Shown here: piece by piece, positions 15,704-26,731 of the stretch
How the letters are laid out: each line of letters opens with the position of its first letter
Position numbering within the stretch: position 1 is the first letter of the stretch
NCBI RefSeq assembly: GCF_000320365.1
Contig: NZ_ANIN01000001.1
Coordinates: forward strand, 1 to 64,000
Source of the DNA: Moraxella macacae 0408225
GTDB taxonomy: Bacteria > Pseudomonadota > Gammaproteobacteria > Pseudomonadales > Moraxellaceae
Reading direction: 5' to 3'
DNA length: 64,000 bases
Program-made: the position numbers and the translations under genes
Notes under the pieces: generated by a model
What the model saw: only the letters and a program-made list of their open reading frames with translations
Database searches by the model: none
What the model was told of the DNA's origin: nothing

Positions 15704-18337
15704 ATGATTAAAATTCACCCTCAATACGATCCAAAAACCATTGAAACCGCTCAACAACAAAAATGGGCAAGCGACAAACGTTACGAAACTTGCAATACAA
15801 AAAGCGATAAACCCAGTCGCTACATACTGTCTATGTTCCCCTATCCGAGCGGAAAATTGCATATGGGGCATGTGCGTAATTACACCATTGGTGATGTGTT
15901 AAGCCGTTATTATCGTTTAAAAGGTTATGAAGTCATGCAACCTATGGGTTGGGATGCTTTTGGTTTGCCAGCAGAAAATGCAGCCATTGCCAACGGTGTT
16001 GCCCCTGCCGATTGGACGTTTAGCAACATAAATCATATGCGCGAGCAGTTAAAATCCTTAGGTTTATCGATTGATTGGAGTCGTGAATTTGCCACTTGTA
16101 CGCCAGCATATTACCGCTGGGAGCAATGGCTGTTTGTAAAGCTGTTTAACAAAGGCCTGGTTTACAAAAAATTAGCCACGGTAAACTGGGATCCGGTTGA
16201 CAACACGGTTTTGGCAAATGAGCAAGTCGTAGATGGGCGTGGTTGGCGTTCAGGAGCCTTGGTAGAAAAACGCGAAATTCCGATGTATTATTACAAAATT
16301 ACCGCCTATGCTGATGAATTGTTAAACGATTTGGATAAATTGGAGGGGCATTGGCCACAACAAGTCATTACCATGCAACGCAACTGGATTGGGCGTTCTG
16401 AAGGCATGACGTTAAATTTTTTGTACGAACTTGATGGCAAGCCGCTTACCTTAGAAGTTTTTACCACGCGCCCTGATACCTTTATGGGGGTAACTTATGT
16501 GTCAATCGCTTCTGAGCACCCACTGGCACAGCATATGGCAAAAAACAACCCACAATTACAAGATTTTATCGAAGAGTGTAAAAAAGGCTCGGTTGCCGAA
16601 GCCGATGTTGCCAAAGCACAAAAACTGGGCATGAACACAGGTTTTAGCGTCAAGCATCCAATTACCAAACAAGACATTCCAGTTTGGGTTGCCAATTATG
16701 TGTTAATGAGTTACGGATCAGGGGCGGTCATGGGCGTACCGGGCCATGATGAGCGTGATTTTGAATTTGCCAACAAATACAATTTGCCAATTATCCAAGT
16801 CATTACCAACGATCAAGCCTGTTGCCAATACGACACAAAAAATTGGCATGATTGGTATGCTATTAAAGGCATTTGTATGAATTCGGGTGAGTTTGACGGT
16901 TTGGATTACCAACAAATGTTTGATAAATTATTGGCAAAACTTGAACCAAAAGGGCTTGCCAACAAAACCATTAATTTTCGTTTGCGTGATTGGGGCGTGA
17001 GTCGTCAACGTTATTGGGGCTGTCCAATTCCGATCATTAACTGTGAACATTGTGGTGCCGTGCCTGTGCCAGAAAGTGATTTGCCTGTTGTATTGCCAAC
17101 CGATGTTGTGCCTGATGGGCGTGGCAACCCGCTAAACAAAATGCCTAAATTTACCGATACCACCTGTCCAAAATGCAATCAACCCGCCAAGTGCGAAACT
17201 GATACGTTTGATACTTTTATGGAGTCAAGTTGGTATTACGCCCGTTTTGTATCACCAAATGACACACAAGGCATGTTGGATAAAGATCATGCCAATAAAT
17301 GGCTGCCTGTGGATCAATATATCGGCGGTGTGGAACACGCGGTTATGCACTTATTATACGCACGCTTTTTTCACAAACTTATGCGCGATGAGGGTTTGGT
17401 AAACGGTGATGAACCCTTTGCCAACCTTTTGACTCAAGGCATGGTATTGGCAGGAACATTTTACCGCGAAAATTCAGATGGCAGCAAAACTTACTATTTT
17501 GCCGATGAGGTCGATACTGATGGCAAAATTGCAACCTTAAAAGCAGATGGCTTGCCTGTTACAATCGGCAAAATTGAAAAAATGTCAAAATCCAAAAACA
17601 ATGGCATTGATCCACAAGCCACCATCAAGCAATATGGTGCAGATACTGTGCGTTTGTATACCATGTTTACCGCCCCTGCTGACCAAACCTTGGAATGGGT
17701 AGATGACGGCTTAAAAGGCCCTTACAATTTTTTGAAAAAAGTTTGGCGTTATGCAGCGGAACATCAAGCAACCTTGCAACATAAAGGCTTGTTGGCAACC
17801 AATTTAAGCACCAAAACCGATGACTTAAACCAAGCCAATTTAAGCAAAACAGGCAAAAATTTACGTCGCAAAACCCATGAAACCATTGCCAAACTGGATG
17901 CTGATTTAGGCAAGCGCCTGGCACTTAACACGCCTGTATCAAGCCTAATGGAGCTTGCCAATGAATTGACAAATTTTACCATAGCAAGTGATGACGATTT
18001 AATCATTGCCAATGAAGCCTTAATCACTTTATTGGTTTTGCTACAAATGTTTGCCCCTCATATGGCGGAAGTCTTGTTGGAAAATTTAGGCTTTAATCCG
18101 CTTGAATTAACTTATCCAAGCCTTGATGCATCTGCGTTGGTACAAGATACCATTACCATGGTGGTTCAGGTCAATGGCAAAATTCGCGGTGAGCTTGAGG
18201 TTGCACCAAACAGTGATATAGATTGGCTAAAAAACCAAGCCAAAACACTACAAAGCGTGCAAAAATATTTGACAGGCAATATCATAAAAGAGATTGTCGT
18301 ACCAAATAAACTCATCAACATCGTGGTAAAAGGCTAA
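15704..18337 (+). CDS. leuS: Leucyl-tRNA synthetase
   Basis: A protein of 877 residues, normal length. The class I signatures are HMGH (residues 53-56, after MFPYPSGKL) and KMSKS (626-630). The CP1 editing domain is present (TTRPDTFMGVTYVSIASEHPL, and GVPGHDERD). It also has a zinc-type insertion (CEHCGAVPVP and CPKCNQPAKC) and a C-terminal anticodon domain (VNGKIRGELEV). It charges tRNA-Leu. It stands alone on the plus strand and faces fpr. Confidence 0.98.
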   Translation: MIKIHPQYDPKTIETAQQQKWASDKRYETCNTKSDKPSRYILSMFPYPSGKLHMGHVRNYTIGDVLSRYYRLKGYEVMQPMGWDAFGLPAENAAIANGVAPADWTFSNINHMREQLKSLGLSIDWSREFATCTPAYYRWEQWLFVKLFNKGLVYKKLATVNWDPVDNTVLANEQVVDGRGWRSGALVEKREIPMYYYKITAYADELLNDLDKLEGHWPQQVITMQRNWIGRSEGMTLNFLYELDGKPLTLEVFTTRPDTFMGVTYVSIASEHPLAQHMAKNNPQLQDFIEECKKGSVAEADVAKAQKLGMNTGFSVKHPITKQDIPVWVANYVLMSYGSGAVMGVPGHDERDFEFANKYNLPIIQVITNDQACCQYDTKNWHDWYAIKGICMNSGEFDGLDYQQMFDKLLAKLEPKGLANKTINFRLRDWGVSRQRYWGCPIPIINCEHCGAVPVPESDLPVVLPTDVVPDGRGNPLNKMPKFTDTTCPKCNQPAKCETDTFDTFMESSWYYARFVSPNDTQGMLDKDHANKWLPVDQYIGGVEHAVMHLLYARFFHKLMRDEGLVNGDEPFANLLTQGMVLAGTFYRENSDGSKTYYFADEVDTDGKIATLKADGLPVTIGKIEKMSKSKNNGIDPQATIKQYGADTVRLYTMFTAPADQTLEWVDDGLKGPYNFLKKVWRYAAEHQATLQHKGLLATNLSTKTDDLNQANLSKTGKNLRRKTHETIAKLDADLGKRLALNTPVSSLMELANELTNFTIASDDDLIIANEALITLLVLLQMFAPHMAEVLLENLGFNPLELTYPSLDASALVQDTITMVVQVNGKIRGELEVAPNSDIDWLKNQAKTLQSVQKYLTGNIIKEIVVPNKLINIVVKG

Positions 18338-18343
18338 CTCAAT

Positions 18344-18392
18344 ACCGTTTTGACATGGAATTAACCACATTGGTTAATTTCATAGCGGTTTT
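18344..18392. terminator. Inverted repeat between convergent leuS and fpr
   Basis: AATTAACC, a five-base loop and GGTTAATT, enclosed by ACCG and CGGT arms and followed by TTTTA in the plus direction. It could stop transcription from either side; the inner stem is AT-rich, so efficiency is uncertain. Confidence 0.45.
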
Positions 18393-18396
18393 AGGC

Positions 18397-19191
18397 TTAC
18401 CAATAATTTTCCACAGCTATGTTACCTTCACTACGCCGATTCATGGTTAAACCCTTTTGTTTTAACGCTTCTTTGGTATCGTCAACCATTTGCGGATTGC
18501 CACACAACATGACATGACTGCTCTTTGGATTTAAGTTGGTCTTGACACAATTTTCAAGCTCACCCGATAAAATCAAAGTAGGCAGTCGCTGTTTTAATCC
18601 ATCAAAATCCGCCTCACGCGTAACAATGGGTATAAACTGAAAATCTGCACCGTTTTCACCATAAGTCGCTTGTAATTGGGCAATTTCCTCCAAATAAGCC
18701 AACTCTTGTTGGGTTCTGGCACTATAAATCAGATAAATTTTTTGATAAGTTTGCCAAACATCTAAAGTTTTTAAAATGGATAAAAAAGGTGCAACCCCCG
18801 TACCTGTTGCCAACAGCCACAAATCTTTTGGTGCAGGAGCTTGATAACGCGACAAAGTTAAAAACCCATACGGCGTGGTATCCAATTGTAAAGTATCACC
18901 CACTTGCAAATACTGCAATTTTGAGGTAAACACCCCATCAGGAATAACCACTGAAAAAAACTCAATAAATTCATCATACGGTGATGACACCACCGAGTAC
19001 GCACGAAAAATGGTTTCCGTATCGTCATGTTGTGCGTTTAACCGTTTGATTTGATTTACATTTAAACCCAATCTAACAAACTGCCCTGCGGTAAACTTAA
19101 ACTCTAAAGGACGCACAACTTTAAAACTAAATAACGTTTTTGTCCATTGTTTGACATCGGTAACGGTAACATTTTTGATGGTTTGAGTCAT
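18397..19191 (-). CDS. fpr: Ferredoxin/flavodoxin-NADP reductase
   Basis: A protein of 264 residues. The FAD-binding motif is FRAYSVVSSPYDEF, the NADP-binding region begins LLATGTGVAPFLSIL, and the end is VENYW, the aromatic C-terminal extension of bacterial subclass I FNRs. It exchanges electrons between NADPH and ferredoxin or flavodoxin and helps in oxidative stress and Fe-S repair. It lies 36 bases downstream of nuoN and could be read through from the nuo operon, although the gap might contain its own promoter. Confidence 0.93.
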   Translation of the reverse strand: MTQTIKNVTVTDVKQWTKTLFSFKVVRPLEFKFTAGQFVRLGLNVNQIKRLNAQHDDTETIFRAYSVVSSPYDEFIEFFSVVIPDGVFTSKLQYLQVGDTLQLDTTPYGFLTLSRYQAPAPKDLWLLATGTGVAPFLSILKTLDVWQTYQKIYLIYSARTQQELAYLEEIAQLQATYGENGADFQFIPIVTREADFDGLKQRLPTLILSGELENCVKTNLNPKSSHVMLCGNPQMVDDTKEALKQKGLTMNRRSEGNIAVENYW

Positions 19192-19227
19192 TTTTGCTCC
19201 ATATTTGAGTGTAAAACTGTTATCAAA

Positions 19228-20715
19228 TTACTGTATCGGTGCAATATAAGCAAATTGTGTAATTTTATACAAACTGCTTGGAAAAATTCCTAAAAATAAT
19301 ATTAACGCCGTTACCAACAGCACCATGATACCGCCTGCTTGCACGCCCCAGTGATTGACCGCATCAAAATCTTTTTGTTCTTGTGGACGCTTAAACATTA
19401 TCAACATAAAATGCAAATAATAATACAAACTGATCGCACTACCAACAATGATCGCACCTGCCAACCACCATTGTTGCACCTGCACAGTAGCAAACACGGC
19501 AAAGAATTTACTAATAAACCCTGCAGTAAGTGGCACGCCAGCCAATGAAAGCAACATCACAGTCATCACCGCAGTTAAAATCGGACGTTGCCAAAACATA
19601 CCGCGATAATTTTCAATCTGCTCTGCTTCGCCGTGGTTTTTATACGGACTTGACATAATGGTAATTACACCAAACACTCCCACTGTTGTCAATGCATATA
19701 CCGCCATGTATAAACTTGCAAGTCCAGCGGATTGCTCTTTCATACTGGCAATAATTGCCAACACATAACCCAAATGAGCAATGGAAGAATACGACAACAT
19801 ACGTTTAATATTGGTTTGACGCAATGCCAACAGGTTACCGATAATCATGGATAAAATTGCAATCACAAACAACACAGTTACAATTGCAGGGGTTAATGCA
19901 GCCGCCGTGGTTGCCAAAAAACGTACTGCCAATGCAAGCATTGCCACTTTTGCCACACTGCCTAAAAAAGTTGCAACCGGTGCAGGCGCACCTTGGTATA
20001 CATCGGGCGTCCAAGTATGAAACGGTACAGCAGACAGTTTAAAAGCAATGCCAAACAGCACCATGCTTGATCCAATCAACAACAACCCAGAGTTTTCAGT
20101 TGCTTGCAACATACCATACAAACCCACCCCAATCTGACGAAATGACAATGTGCCTGTATAAGCATAAATCAATGCCATTCCCATAAGCATGGTTGCCGAT
20201 GCAGTTGCCGATAACACCAAATACTTAAGTCCAGCTTCCAACGATTTATTACGGTTAAAGGTATACGCAAGCATACCGTACATTGGAATCGATAACAGCT
20301 CAAGACTGATAAAAAACGACGCCAAATGATCGCTTGCCACCATAAACAACCCACCCAACGTGGCAATTAACATCAACAAATACAGCTCTTCTTTGTTGTC
20401 TTTATAACCATCAATATAGCCATACGCTAAAGTAAAACACGCCAACGCACTTAATAACACCATCAGCATATTAAATTTGGCAAAACCATCTAACATAAAT
20501 AAGGTTGAAACCGCTTCAGCACTTGGCAAATAACCAAATAACTGGGCAATTACTATCAACATCGCTGCATTTAAACCAATCACACTTAGCGTACCTGCAA
20601 CCACATTGGAACGCTTCATTGCAATGGCAATCATTACCACCACCACAGTAAAACCCAAAATCAACATGGGAGCTAATGCCATCAGTGTTTGATTGTCAAA
20701 AATAACTGAATTCAT
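19228..20715 (-). CDS. nuoN: NADH-quinone oxidoreductase subunit N
   Basis: A protein of 495 residues, an antiporter-like membrane subunit of complex I with about 14 helices. The conserved lysine helix is visible (ILSMIIGNLLALRQTNIKRML), as is SYSSIAHLGYVLA. It starts at the base where nuoM stops (1-base overlap) and is last in nuoA-N. Confidence 0.96.
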   Translation of the reverse strand: MNSVIFDNQTLMALAPMLILGFTVVVVMIAIAMKRSNVVAGTLSVIGLNAAMLIVIAQLFGYLPSAEAVSTLFMLDGFAKFNMLMVLLSALACFTLAYGYIDGYKDNKEELYLLMLIATLGGLFMVASDHLASFFISLELLSIPMYGMLAYTFNRNKSLEAGLKYLVLSATASATMLMGMALIYAYTGTLSFRQIGVGLYGMLQATENSGLLLIGSSMVLFGIAFKLSAVPFHTWTPDVYQGAPAPVATFLGSVAKVAMLALAVRFLATTAAALTPAIVTVLFVIAILSMIIGNLLALRQTNIKRMLSYSSIAHLGYVLAIIASMKEQSAGLASLYMAVYALTTVGVFGVITIMSSPYKNHGEAEQIENYRGMFWQRPILTAVMTVMLLSLAGVPLTAGFISKFFAVFATVQVQQWWLAGAIIVGSAISLYYYLHFMLIMFKRPQEQKDFDAVNHWGVQAGGIMVLLVTALILFLGIFPSSLYKITQFAYIAPIQ

Positions 20716-22322
20716 TATTTTGCCTCCAAGTGTGCAAATGGTTCATCTGATATGGGTGCTTGCAAGGCTTCTGGCTCTATCAGCTTTGGTGTAACTTGTT
20801 GATATGCATCAGAAATCCAACGCATACTGTGATCTGACGTATCCAAAAACGACTGCGGATATAAACCAAGCCACAACAATCCAAACACCAAAGTTAACAA
20901 AATCATTGCTTCTCGAGCGGTCATGTTTTTCATCGGTGCAACTTTGCTAATCGTTTCACTGGTTTCGCCAAACAGCGTTTGGTAAATCATAATGAGTGCA
21001 TACAGCCCCGCCCAAACAAGGCTAAAAGTTGCCAATATCACTGCTACAGGGTTGGTTTGAAACGCCCCCATCAAAATCAAAAACTCACCAACAAAATTAC
21101 CCGTCCCAGGAATACCCATTAACGCTGCACTAAAGAACATTAACAGCGGCGGATAATAACGCATTTGTCCCCACATGCCACCCATCAAACTCATATCACG
21201 CGTGTGCAAACGTTCATACAATTGACCACTCATAATAAACAAAGCCGCCGAACTTAAACCATGGGCAAGCATTTGTATCATCAAACCTTGCAAACTCATT
21301 AACATACCTGAATACAAGGCCAATACCACAAAACCCATGTGTGAAATACTGGTATAAGCCAACAAGCGTTTAATGTCCGTTTGCATAAAGGCAAGCCAAG
21401 CCCCATAAAAAATTCCGATACCACCAAGCATAATGGCTATTGGTGCAAATTCATGACTGGCTGCAGGAAAGATTGGCAACACAAAACGCAACAAACCATA
21501 AGCAGCGGTTTTAATCAAAATTCCCGCCAAATCCACAGAACCTGCGGTGGGGGCTTGAGCGTGGGCATCAGGCAACCAACCGTGCAAGGGAAAAATTGGC
21601 AATTTTACCGCAAAACCAATAAAAAACATCAGCATGACAGGGTATTGCCATTTACCCAAATCCGTACCTAACAAATCCATATAATTAAAGCTAATTTGTC
21701 CTGTTTGTACTTGATGCACAATCACCAAAATCAAAATACCAATTAACATCACAAGCCCTGAGGCTTGAGTGTAAATAAAAAACTTGGTCGCTGCGTATTC
21801 TTTGGTTTTACCACCACTGTTATGTCCCCAAATCGCAATGAGAAAATAAATCGGAATTAACATCATTTCCCAAAAGAAAAAGAACAAAAACATATCAATT
21901 GCTAGGAATACGCCAATAACGCCGCCCAAACTCCAAAGCAAGTTTAAATGAAAAAAACCAACCCTATGCCCTATTTCATTCCACGAACACGCAACCGCCA
22001 TCATACCCAAAAAGGCAGTCAAACTCACCATTAATAACGACAAGCCATCTAACGCCAAATGAAAGCTAATCCCTAAGGTCTCAACCCAAGGCAACTGAAA
22101 CTCGCTAAGCCAAGTCGGTGTTTTTCCAAAAGCAGGTATATTAGCCGCCGAACCGATAAAATCACCCGTATGCCACAAGCCAACGGTTACCAAAAATGTC
22201 GCCAACATGCCAAAAAACGCAACCCAACGCGGAAAACGCTCATCAACCTTTTCCATCAGCCAACACAAAAAACCTGTAACTATTGGTAAAAAAATCAAAG
22301 CAGGTAACAAAATATTATTCAT
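20715..22322 (-). CDS. nuoM: NADH-quinone oxidoreductase subunit M
   Basis: A protein of 535 residues with about 14 helices, an antiporter-like proton-pumping subunit. Motifs: FFFFWEMMLIPIYFLIAIWG, KLPIFPLHGWLPDAHAQAPT and TDIKRLLAYTSISHMGFV. It follows nuoL by 5 bases. The C-terminal ~40 residues form a soluble acidic tail. Confidence 0.97.
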   Translation of the reverse strand: MNNILLPALIFLPIVTGFLCWLMEKVDERFPRWVAFFGMLATFLVTVGLWHTGDFIGSAANIPAFGKTPTWLSEFQLPWVETLGISFHLALDGLSLLMVSLTAFLGMMAVACSWNEIGHRVGFFHLNLLWSLGGVIGVFLAIDMFLFFFFWEMMLIPIYFLIAIWGHNSGGKTKEYAATKFFIYTQASGLVMLIGILILVIVHQVQTGQISFNYMDLLGTDLGKWQYPVMLMFFIGFAVKLPIFPLHGWLPDAHAQAPTAGSVDLAGILIKTAAYGLLRFVLPIFPAASHEFAPIAIMLGGIGIFYGAWLAFMQTDIKRLLAYTSISHMGFVVLALYSGMLMSLQGLMIQMLAHGLSSAALFIMSGQLYERLHTRDMSLMGGMWGQMRYYPPLLMFFSAALMGIPGTGNFVGEFLILMGAFQTNPVAVILATFSLVWAGLYALIMIYQTLFGETSETISKVAPMKNMTAREAMILLTLVFGLLWLGLYPQSFLDTSDHSMRWISDAYQQVTPKLIEPEALQAPISDEPFAHLEAK

Positions 22323-22327
22323 AACAA

Positions 22328-24214
22328 TTAATTCCCTATCTTCATCATTACCAACACCAATAAAACCGCCATGCCTAAACCAAAACTAATCGCATAGCCA
22401 CGAAGCGATCCTGACTGGCATAAACTTGCCACACGATTGCCCATAATTGCTAATGCAGGCAATACATTCCACGCTTTGTCTACAGGGTCAGATTTTAACA
22501 AACGTCCAATGAACAAGAACGGCTTAACAAACACCAAATCATACAAGGCATCAAAACCCAAACCATTGTAGCACCAATAATACATCGCACTACCAACCCC
22601 AGACTGTTTAAATTTTGTCAACATTTGCCCTTTGTTTGCCACATATAAAAACCAAGCCACAAAAAAACCAAATGCCATCGCACCCATCGCAATAAATTCT
22701 GCACTGTGTTTGCCATGAGCATGCCCTGCTTGCTCTTGCAACACCCCTTGACTTAAAGGCAATACCCCATCAAGCGGCGGCGTTATCCAAGCACCGACAA
22801 AAGTTGATAAAATTAACAAAACCACGAGCGGAATTTGGTAAGACAACCCTGATAACGCATGAGCATGAGTTTTTTCTTCACCAAAAAAGGTAAACCAAAT
22901 CATGCGAAATGTATAAATTGAGGTCAAAAACGCCCCAAACACCGCCATGTAAAACAGGTGCATATTGTCTGTGGCAAAAGTTTCCCAAATAATCGCATCT
23001 TTTGAATAAAAACCCACGGTTACAAAAGGAATAGCCGCCAACGCACCGCCACCCACAACAAAACTCCAAAACACCAATGGAATTTTTTTGGCAAGGCCGC
23101 CCATTTTAAAAATGTTCTGTTCGTGATGCACACTTAAAATCACAGCGCCCGATGCCAAGAACAACAAGGCCTTAAAAAATGCGTGAGTCATCAGATGAAA
23201 CACCGCCACTTGCCAAGCTCCAACGCCCAATGCCAAAAACATATAGCCAATTTGACTCATAGTAGAATAAGCCAAAATGCGTTTAATATCTGTCTGTGCC
23301 AACGCACAAAACCCTGCAACCAACAAGGTTATTGCACCAACAAAACCAACCCAATTTAACAAAACATCAGGGGTTAAGATAAAAATTGGATGCAAACGTG
23401 CAATCAAATACACACCTGCGGTTACCATAGTCGCAGCGTGAATGAGTGCTGAAACAGGCGTAGGGCCTGCCATCGCATCGGCAAGCCAAGAATGTAGTGG
23501 AATCTGTGCTGATTTACCCATCGCCCCAAGTACCAACATGATCGCGGTTATTTGTAAGGCTTGACTGTTTTGTGCAAAAATCTCTGGCACACGCGTGATA
23601 ATTTCGTGTATGTTTAGCGTTCCAACTTTATAAAACAACAAAAACAAGCCAAATGCCAAAAACACATCACCAACACGCGTTACTGTAAAGGCTTTCATCG
23701 CAGCACGCCCATTGGCACGATTGGTATAATAAAAACCAATCAGCAAATAAGAACAAATGCCAACGCCCTCCCAGCCCAAATACAAAAGCAACAAATTATC
23801 CGCAAGCACCAACAACAACATACTTGCAACAAATAAATTCATATAGCTAAAAAAGCGTGCAAAACCAACTTCACCACGCATATACCAAGACGCAAACAGA
23901 TGAATCAAAAAACCCACGCCTGTAATCACACCAAGCATGGTAACACCCAAACCGTCCAAAGTAAGGCCAAAATTTGGTGCAAAATCACCCACTTGTATCC
24001 ATGTCCACAGCGGTATATGCACAACAGGATTATCGGCTTGATTGACAACAAAATTAACGCCCACAATCAAAGCACACAGAGCAGACAAGCCCATACTGCC
24101 AACGCCGATTAAGGTTGCTAGCTTTTCGCTTAAACGATCGCGCATCACTGCAAGTATCATAAAACCAAGCAAGGGCAAGATAAAGGTTAAAGGTAAGAGA
24201 CTCATATTTTTCAC
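22328..24214 (-). CDS. nuoL: NADH-quinone oxidoreductase subunit L
   Basis: A protein of 628 residues, the largest antiporter-like subunit, with the long lateral helix at its C-terminal end. Motifs: [58 protein letters not shown] and [18 protein letters not shown]. It overlaps nuoK by four bases (ATGA). Confidence 0.97.
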   Translation of the reverse strand: MKNMSLLPLTFILPLLGFMILAVMRDRLSEKLATLIGVGSMGLSALCALIVGVNFVVNQADNPVVHIPLWTWIQVGDFAPNFGLTLDGLGVTMLGVITGVGFLIHLFASWYMRGEVGFARFFSYMNLFVASMLLLVLADNLLLLYLGWEGVGICSYLLIGFYYTNRANGRAAMKAFTVTRVGDVFLAFGLFLLFYKVGTLNIHEIITRVPEIFAQNSQALQITAIMLVLGAMGKSAQIPLHSWLADAMAGPTPVSALIHAATMVTAGVYLIARLHPIFILTPDVLLNWVGFVGAITLLVAGFCALAQTDIKRILAYSTMSQIGYMFLALGVGAWQVAVFHLMTHAFFKALLFLASGAVILSVHHEQNIFKMGGLAKKIPLVFWSFVVGGGALAAIPFVTVGFYSKDAIIWETFATDNMHLFYMAVFGAFLTSIYTFRMIWFTFFGEEKTHAHALSGLSYQIPLVVLLILSTFVGAWITPPLDGVLPLSQGVLQEQAGHAHGKHSAEFIAMGAMAFGFFVAWFLYVANKGQMLTKFKQSGVGSAMYYWCYNGLGFDALYDLVFVKPFLFIGRLLKSDPVDKAWNVLPALAIMGNRVASLCQSGSLRGYAISFGLGMAVLLVLVMMKIGN

Positions 24215-24519
24215 CCCTTCATCTCATTTGCCATATCCACATTCAAATGACGTTGTTTGTGATAAAATTGTAATAAAATTGCCAAACCAATCGCCACTTC
24301 TGCTGCTGCTAAAGTTAAAATCAAAATAAACATAATTTGGCCATCGGCACTCACCCAACGACTGCCTGCCACAACAAACGCCAAAGCCGCTGCATTCATC
24401 ATAAGTTCAAGACTCATTAACATAAACAAAAAATTTCGTCGCACCATTACCCCACAAAAGCCAATGGCAAACAAAATCACTGACAAAATCAGCCCATGCT
24501 CCATAGGTATCTGTCCCAT
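24211..24519 (-). CDS. nuoK: NADH-quinone oxidoreductase subunit K
   Basis: A protein of 102 residues with three membrane helices. The conserved acidic residues of the proton path are present ([15 protein letters not shown] and [15 protein letters not shown]). It overlaps nuoJ by one base and nuoL by four. Confidence 0.96.
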   Translation of the reverse strand: MGQIPMEHGLILSVILFAIGFCGVMVRRNFLFMLMSLELMMNAAALAFVVAGSRWVSADGQIMFILILTLAAAEVAIGLAILLQFYHKQRHLNVDMANEMKG

Positions 24520-25115
24520 TACGCTTTCTCCTGATTGGTCGCTTGTTCAAGGTTTTGTAAACTGCTATGACTTATGTTTTCATCGTCTAACGCACGTTTT
24601 GCCAAATGATACGCCGCCACAAGCCCTGCCAATAATAAAAATCCTGCAATTTCAACCAACAACAAATATTCGGTAAATAATTTTGCCCCAATGTCTTTTG
24701 CCATCACGGCTGTACCGCCCATCATCGCAGGCGTTGCTGTACTTTGAGCATTTAACCAAACCATGTTAAACAAAACCAATCCGATCACAAATGCCAAACC
24801 CGTTGGCACTGCCCAAGCCGATGAGGTAAGCCAACTGCTTTCTTCTTGTAAATTGTGCGAGCCTAAATTTAACATCATCACCACAAATACAAACAAAACC
24901 ATAATTGCCCCAGCGTACACGATAATTTCAAGTGCTCCTGCAAACGGTGCACCGATCGCAAAAAACACCCCCGCCAAAGCCAGTAAAGTTACTATCATAT
25001 TTAACAAAGCATGTACAGGGTTTGGCTGACTTATCACGCGTAAACTGGCAATTACAGCAATTACAGACAACACATAAAACCCAAAAACCGATCCCGAAAA
25101 AACAACGTCATTCAT
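24519..25115 (-). CDS. nuoJ: NADH-quinone oxidoreductase subunit J
   Basis: A protein of 198 residues with five membrane helices and the conserved [20 protein letters not shown]. The C-terminal ~25 residues are hydrophilic. It overlaps nuoI by four bases. Confidence 0.96.
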   Translation of the reverse strand: MNDVVFSGSVFGFYVLSVIAVIASLRVISQPNPVHALLNMIVTLLALAGVFFAIGAPFAGALEIIVYAGAIMVLFVFVVMMLNLGSHNLQEESSWLTSSAWAVPTGLAFVIGLVLFNMVWLNAQSTATPAMMGGTAVMAKDIGAKLFTEYLLLVEIAGFLLLAGLVAAYHLAKRALDDENISHSSLQNLEQATNQEKA

Positions 25116-25663
25116 GGTAATAAACTCCGTAAATCAATCGGATCGGCTTCATTTTGTGCCGCCCCTTTTGGTTTGTCTTTAATTGCCATACCTGTTACGC
25201 GGTAATAATTATAATCGGGGAATTTGCCAGGCCCTGAAATTAATAAATGCTGTTTTTCATACACCAAATCTTGGCGGTTATACTCACCAAGTTCAAAATC
25301 AGGGGTCATTTGAATCGCCGTGGTTGGACAAGCCTCCTCGCACATACCACAAAAAATACAGCGGCTAAAATTAATGCGAAAAAACTCAGGATACCAACGC
25401 CCATCTTCGCGTTCTGCTTTTTGTAAAGAAATACAACCAACAGGGCATGCAACTGCACATAGATTACAAGCCACGCAACGTTCATCACCATCTGGATCAC
25501 GCGTAAGCACAATGCGTCCACGAAAACGCGGCGGAACTGGCACAGGCTGTTCAGGGTATAAAATCGTATCGCGCTTACGCGTGGCATGACTTGCGACCAT
25601 AACCAAGGTACGCAAAACCGTTCCCATACCTGTAACACTATTTTTTAGCATATTTAAATACAT
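25112..25663 (-). CDS. nuoI: NADH-quinone oxidoreductase subunit I
   Basis: A protein of 183 residues that carries clusters N6a and N6b through [15 protein letters not shown] and [15 protein letters not shown]. It links the peripheral arm to the quinone site. It has an N-terminal amphipathic region and follows nuoH by 12 bases. Confidence 0.97.
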   Translation of the reverse strand: MYLNMLKNSVTGMGTVLRTLVMVASHATRKRDTILYPEQPVPVPPRFRGRIVLTRDPDGDERCVACNLCAVACPVGCISLQKAEREDGRWYPEFFRINFSRCIFCGMCEEACPTTAIQMTPDFELGEYNRQDLVYEKQHLLISGPGKFPDYNYYRVTGMAIKDKPKGAAQNEADPIDLRSLLP

Positions 25664-25675
25664 TTTTTAACCCTC

Positions 25676-26731
25676 CTACCCTAAGCCGTTGGTTTTAACC
25701 AACACAAAGGCAGATGTTGCCAACAAATTAACCAAGGTAATTGGCAAACAAATTTTCCAACCAAAGTTCATCACCTGATCATAACGCGGACGCATTAACG
25801 CCCCACGAGCCAAAACAAACAAAGTCATAAAAAACAAGGTTTTTATCATAAACCAAAACAACGGCGGAATAAAACCAAGCCCATCAAACAATGGCAACCA
25901 ACCACCAAAAAATAAAGTGGTGATCAAAGATGACACCAACACAATATTGACATACTCACCAACAAAAAACATGCCAAATTTCATGCCAGAATATTCCACA
26001 TGATAACCCTCGGCCAATTCTTGTTCAGCTTCTGGCTGATCAAATGGAAACCTATGCGTTACTGCCACGCCAGCTACCATAAAGGTCAAAAAACCAAAAA
26101 TTTGTCCAAATACATTCCAATGCCAAAAACCACCCGCTTGCGACAAAACAATATCACGCAAATTAAACGATCCTGCCAACGCCACCACGCCCATGAGTGA
26201 TAAACCCAAAAATACCTCGTAACTAATAGTTTGAGCGGCAGAACGCAAACCTCCCAACAGTGAATATTTGTTGGCCGATGCCCAACCACCAAACATCACC
26301 GCATACACAGCAAGCCCTGCCATTGCAAAGAAAAATAAAATGCCAATATTCCAATCTGCACCCCCCAAAGATGGTGTAATTGGTATAATCACAAATCCTG
26401 CCAAGGCGGTAAACATTGCAATCGCAGGTGCAAGCACAAAAATAAACTTATCAGCAAATTTTGGTGTCCAATCTTCTTTAAAAAAGATTTTTAACATATC
26501 GGCTGCCACTTGCAATGAACCTTGCCAACCCACGCGGTTAGGGCCATAACGATCCTGCCATAAGGCAAGCATACGGCGTTCATAAGGTATCATTAAGGCT
26601 GCAAAAATCACCACAGCCAAAAAGATGATGACCGATTGCCCGACCAAAAAAATCACCTCCCACCAAGCGGGATCCAACCAACCTGACAGCCAGCCTGGCA
26701 AATTTGGCATTTGTCTTAATGTATGTTCCAT
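25676..26731 (-). CDS. nuoH: NADH-quinone oxidoreductase subunit H
   Basis: A protein of 351 residues with about eight helices that forms the quinone chamber. Motifs: [40 protein letters not shown] and RARPRYDQ-type end ([16 protein letters not shown]). It directly abuts nuoG (stop at 26732). Confidence 0.97.
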   Translation of the reverse strand: MEHTLRQMPNLPGWLSGWLDPAWWEVIFLVGQSVIIFLAVVIFAALMIPYERRMLALWQDRYGPNRVGWQGSLQVAADMLKIFFKEDWTPKFADKFIFVLAPAIAMFTALAGFVIIPITPSLGGADWNIGILFFFAMAGLAVYAVMFGGWASANKYSLLGGLRSAAQTISYEVFLGLSLMGVVALAGSFNLRDIVLSQAGGFWHWNVFGQIFGFLTFMVAGVAVTHRFPFDQPEAEQELAEGYHVEYSGMKFGMFFVGEYVNIVLVSSLITTLFFGGWLPLFDGLGFIPPLFWFMIKTLFFMTLFVLARGALMRPRYDQVMNFGWKICLPITLVNLLATSAFVLVKTNGLG